Positions 61,287 through 64,000 of a stretch of 64,000 nt of DNA are shown here, one piece after another; the first letter of the stretch is position 1, and the number at the start of each line of letters is the position of its first letter. Origin of the DNA: Flammeovirga sp. EKP202 (GTDB lineage: Bacteria; Bacteroidota; Bacteroidia; Cytophagales; Flammeovirgaceae). Where the stretch lies: positions 186,001 to 250,000 of the forward strand of contig NZ_JACVVP010000003.1 of the NCBI RefSeq assembly GCF_014534745.1. Reading direction: 5' to 3'. The position numbers were made by a program, and so were the translations under genes. Under the pieces are notes generated by a model. It was not told the DNA's origin. It searched no databases and saw only the letters and a list, made by a program, of their open reading frames with translations.

Positions 61287-62141
61287 CTATAATTGAATCG
61301 CCTCAAACAATATACTATTAGGCTCAAAGAATTTCCTACTTCCAATCAAATCCAATTCAAGCCTTTTCTTTTCAGCGGTAGCTTGAATAAGTTGATACAT
61401 ACTGCTGATCGTTCTTTCCAAAGCTTTATTGGCAGGGAAACCATTCAGAATATTCGCTAATGTCAAAGCAGCAAATAAATCCCCCGTTCCATATACTTCA
61501 CCCATTTCTATGATAGGGTTATGAATGATAAAATGGTTTTTGCCATCAAATAATAAAACAGTCAGATGCCCCGAAGGTGTTTCTTCAATTTTTAAAGAAG
61601 TTAAGTAAACTAATTTTGGACCTTTCGCATGTAAAAGTCGAGCAACCTGCTTCGCATCATCAAGCGTTTTGATCTTTTGATCACTCAAATATTCTGATTC
61701 AAACTGATTAGGAGTGATAATATCCGCTACTTCAATAATCTTGTTCTTATAAAGAGGTGGAACTTCCTCACTAATATAGAAACCGGCTTCCACATCACCC
61801 ATCACCGTATCACAACAGAACAACGCATCAGGATTTTCTTTTTTAATATCAGCAACAATCTCATATACAATATTACCCGTATCCTTGCTTCCGAGATAGC
61901 CAGCCAATATTGCATCACATGAAGATTTTGGTGTATGTCTAAATACTCCTTCTAATACACTCCTTAAATGTTCCCCTGAAAATACATCCCCTTTCCATCC
62001 ATCATATTGGGTATGTCCAGAAAATTGAACAGTATTCAACGGCCAAACTTCAAACCCTGAATATTGTAATGGAAAGACTGCAGCGGAGTTTCCCACATGT
62101 CCGTACGTAACGTGTGATTGTATTGATAAAATATTTTTCAT
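61287..62141 (-). CDS. pdxY: Pyridoxal kinase
   Basis: 284 residues from the ATG at 62141 (MKNILSIQSHVTYGHVGNSAAVFPLQ); the frame reaches a TTG at 62234 inside a repeat, with no support. It phosphorylates pyridoxal, pyridoxine or pyridoxamine in B6 salvage. Ribokinase-type fold: the substrate loop QSHVTYGHVGNSAA, FSGHTQYDGWKG, CDTVMGD, and the ATP/catalytic GTGDLFAA with its Asp. A -7 box (minus strand, TATTTTTG, 62188-62195) supports the ATG start. Confidence 0.93.
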   Translation of the reverse strand: MKNILSIQSHVTYGHVGNSAAVFPLQYSGFEVWPLNTVQFSGHTQYDGWKGDVFSGEHLRSVLEGVFRHTPKSSCDAILAGYLGSKDTGNIVYEIVADIKKENPDALFCCDTVMGDVEAGFYISEEVPPLYKNKIIEVADIITPNQFESEYLSDQKIKTLDDAKQVARLLHAKGPKLVYLTSLKIEETPSGHLTVLLFDGKNHFIIHNPIIEMGEVYGTGDLFAALTLANILNGFPANKALERTISSMYQLIQATAEKKRLELDLIGSRKFFEPNSILFEAIQL

Positions 62142-62187
62142 TTCAAATAAATGGGTGCTAGTGAAAATAGGATATGTAAATTTAAAA

Positions 62188-62195
62188 CAAAAATA
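62188..62195 (-). promoter_or_regulatory. -7 box of pdxY
   Basis: TATTTTTG on the minus strand, 47 bp before the ATG at 62141; a transcript starting here excludes the upstream TTG. Confidence 0.5.
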
Positions 62196-62230
62196 GAAGA
62201 GGTATGTTGTAAACTTAATTCGGACTACTT

Positions 62231-62440
62231 TCAAGCTTCTTTCTTCTTCATTTTTCCATTGATGAAAAACGAAGCAAAAAATCTAGGCTATGAAGTCAAA
62301 AGCTAAATTCCATTTCATTCGCCTAAATGATTTTAAACTCGATCAAAACTACGTCGTTTTGAGATGCTCAAACAGCAAAATCATTTTTAACGGCTCACTC
62401 TATGAAATTCTTAACGCTTTTCCCTTCAATGCCGATGAGT
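62231..62440 (-). repeat. MITE family 1, copy C (ends not clear)
   Basis: Reverse-complement match to copy A over long blocks: TCAAGCTTC, CATTGATGAAAAACGAAG, CATTTCATTCGCCTAAATGA and TGAAATTCTTAACGCTTTT. The typical inverted end is degraded on the left (TGTAAACTTAATTC at about 62208) and not seen on the right. It occupies most of the 393-bp gap between pdxY and the next gene; the remaining 95 bp hold nothing I recognise. Confidence 0.65.
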
Positions 62441-62534
62441 GTACTAATAAATGAATGACATCATTGCAATACCTTTTGTAGGGATGTTGGATTGCAATGT
62501 CCATGCGAACCACTTAATAATCATTTAAGTTGAA

Positions 62535-63773
62535 TTAGTTGATACTTTTTACAATCATCACCTTCCCATTTATTAATTTTCCCTCATGATCCATCCCACT
62601 AAACACCCCCTCAAAAGGCTCATCAAGCTGATTGAGATAAAAGCTTTTAAAGAAAATTTCACCACTGAGTACTTTTGAAAGGCCAAGCAATTGAAAACTA
62701 AAATGTACCACTGAACCATTTTGAATTATATCAATGTCGTCTTTCTTGAAAATACATCCTTCTGTAGCAGAACTGATTTTATAAGTGATGGGATCAATGT
62801 TGAATTGAAGATCAGCAGTATCATTTTCAGCATAAGAGAAATTGATCTGATAACTGCCTGTTAGCTTTTCATAAGTAGAAGCAAAGGGACTTTTAGAAGA
62901 AATTTCAAGTGATGAATTCGGAACTCTACCATTGTTCATGATCAATTGATTTCTGATTTCTTGAATAATATAATTCGGGATTTCCCTTTTCAAGGAAGCC
63001 TCAATCATTTCATCTTTAGAATCATATTTCTCAAAAATCAATTTTCCAGCAATCACACGGTTATAAATATCAAAAGCATTATACGTACCGATCAAAAAAG
63101 GACTGCTGTTTGGTTCGATATGACCTGCATACAATATATCCTCACCGCTATCCACCAATTTATTATCCATCAGTGTTTTCGTTCGGATATGAATTATATC
63201 TACCCTTTTTGTCAGTTGTCCTTGATAATGAAATTCTTTGTAAGTCCCATCATTTTGATGGTAGATGTACTTGTACTTTACATTTTTCCAATCATTATAA
63301 ATCTCAACTTGACCTTTGATTACCTGTTTATTTTCCCCGAAATGATAAGAAATGTAATAGCTGTTTTCAACATTCTGTTTTAGAGTGAGCCATTCTAACT
63401 GTTTTTCCTTCTCTTCAGCACCCTCAATCTCATTATCAATGAAGTCATAAAAATCTTGATAGCCGATATAGTTCACCATCAACTGACTATAATAACTATT
63501 GATTTTGATTTGAATCTTTCCACTTTCCAGTGCTCTGTTTTTATCATATAAGTACTTTCCATTGACAAAATCGCCGGATTGCTTTTCGAAATCACTTTTC
63601 AGGTTGGGTTCATTAGGATCGTAATTACCAAACCCATAAAGTTGGGTGACTCTTTTCGGGGTGTATTGATTATGATTTAAAGTAAATTGCTGAATGACCA
63701 ATTTGATGAGTTGTTCAAAGCAATGAGAAGTATATCGAATACTGTTGATGTCTTGGTTTTTCGCTTTTTCCAT
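62535..63773 (-). CDS. Large soluble protein of unknown function
   Basis: 412 residues from the ATG at 63773. The frame extends to a TTG at 63803, but that codon overlaps a -7 box (TATTTTTG, minus strand, 63801-63808), so the ATG is preferred. There is no signal peptide or membrane segment. The N-terminal 50 residues are helical (SIRYTSHCFEQLIKLVIQQFTL); the rest is beta-rich with two similar modules in which Gly-containing strands alternate with charged loops (GQVEIYNDWKNVKYKYIYHQNDGTY; FEGVFSGMDHEGKLINGKVMIV). I recognise no family. Cytoplasmic, function unknown. Confidence 0.7.
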   Translation of the reverse strand: MEKAKNQDINSIRYTSHCFEQLIKLVIQQFTLNHNQYTPKRVTQLYGFGNYDPNEPNLKSDFEKQSGDFVNGKYLYDKNRALESGKIQIKINSYYSQLMVNYIGYQDFYDFIDNEIEGAEEKEKQLEWLTLKQNVENSYYISYHFGENKQVIKGQVEIYNDWKNVKYKYIYHQNDGTYKEFHYQGQLTKRVDIIHIRTKTLMDNKLVDSGEDILYAGHIEPNSSPFLIGTYNAFDIYNRVIAGKLIFEKYDSKDEMIEASLKREIPNYIIQEIRNQLIMNNGRVPNSSLEISSKSPFASTYEKLTGSYQINFSYAENDTADLQFNIDPITYKISSATEGCIFKKDDIDIIQNGSVVHFSFQLLGLSKVLSGEIFFKSFYLNQLDEPFEGVFSGMDHEGKLINGKVMIVKSIN

Positions 63774-63800
63774 TATTTTCCTAAAGATTATATCGGAATT

Positions 63801-63808
63801 CAAAAATA
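63801..63808 (-). promoter_or_regulatory. -7 box of the unknown protein gene
   Basis: Minus-strand TATTTTTG matches TAnnTTTG 27 bp before the ATG at 63773 and decides between two possible starts. Confidence 0.45.
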
Positions 63809-63924
63809 AATAATTAGGAATTGTAAAGAAACAATAAAACGGAGGATAAAGGTATAATTACAAAAGTTATTTCATTGTCCATTTCACTGAACTAACGTTA
63901 CTCATCACTTTCAAGACAATCATT

Positions 63925-64000
63925 ATGCAAAAAATTCAATTAATACTTTTACTAGTCTTTTTTACTACTACCTCTGTTTTTTCGCAAAATATTATCATAA
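63925..64000 (+). CDS. Start of an exported protein (partial)
   Basis: An ATG at 63925 opens MQKIQLILLLVFFTTTSVFSQNIII, a typical signal peptide with a cleavage site after FSQ. The frame runs off the window end after 25 codons, so the product cannot be named. Confidence 0.65.
   Translation, partial: MQKIQLILLLVFFTTTSVFSQNIII

Overview
The window is a chromosomal segment of an AT-rich member of the Bacteroidota, most likely a marine Cytophagales bacterium of the Flammeovirga type. The evidence is proteins ending in type IX secretion (T9SS) sorting domains, SusR/GH97 starch genes, one-component regulators with periplasmic sensor domains, lipoproteins carrying Ig-like (BIG2) domains, near absence of Shine-Dalgarno sequences, and repeated matches to the Bacteroidota promoter -7 box TAnnTTTG. 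The genus is inferred. I see no rRNA, tRNA, CRISPR array, phage or integrase gene.

Layout. 1-8.5 kb: the tail of a T9SS protein, a 1549-residue T9SS protein, a zincin-like lipoprotein, two members (P1, P2) of a small exported paralogue family, and inverted copies of a MITE-like repeat (family 1). 8.5-16 kb: an E2 acyltransferase, a HAD nucleotidase, a class III aminotransferase, a tandem duplication of tiny lipoproteins (one copy missing a second MITE family), an Fnr-like regulator with an SDR gene behind a textbook-position palindrome, and a two-gene membrane operon. 16-34 kb: an M13 peptidase, a SulP transporter, a chain of RNA hairpins, and a carbohydrate region: SusR-like regulator, GH97, paralogue P3, a propeller/LuxR one-component regulator, GH16 beta-glucanase, an Ig-containing glycan-associated lipoprotein and glycogen phosphorylase. 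34-46.6 kb: an AddB-like nuclease, a TPR protein, and an RND efflux operon followed by a LytS/LytR pair. 46.6-64 kb: Rpn-family nuclease, PPK2, RNase HI, GNAT, a 48-residue basic protein, a propeller histidine kinase with its LuxR-type response regulator, an SLC45-like sugar transporter, an M43 T9SS protease, pyrH-frr, MerC-like protein, acyltransferase 3, pyridoxal kinase, and an unknown protein.

How the genes fit together. GH97, SusR-like regulator, glycogen phosphorylase and SLC45-type transporter suggest alpha-glucan/maltose use; GH16 and its lipoprotein neighbour suggest beta-glucan (laminarin-like) use. No SusC/SusD pair is present. The non-coding sequence is unusually informative: two MITE-like families (one with outward-facing promoter boxes at both ends), a REP-like hairpin pair, two candidate non-coding RNAs ending in intrinsic terminators with no upstream coding gene on that strand, and several inverted repeats placed where activators or repressors would bind. 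Everything here was read by eye; no database search was run.
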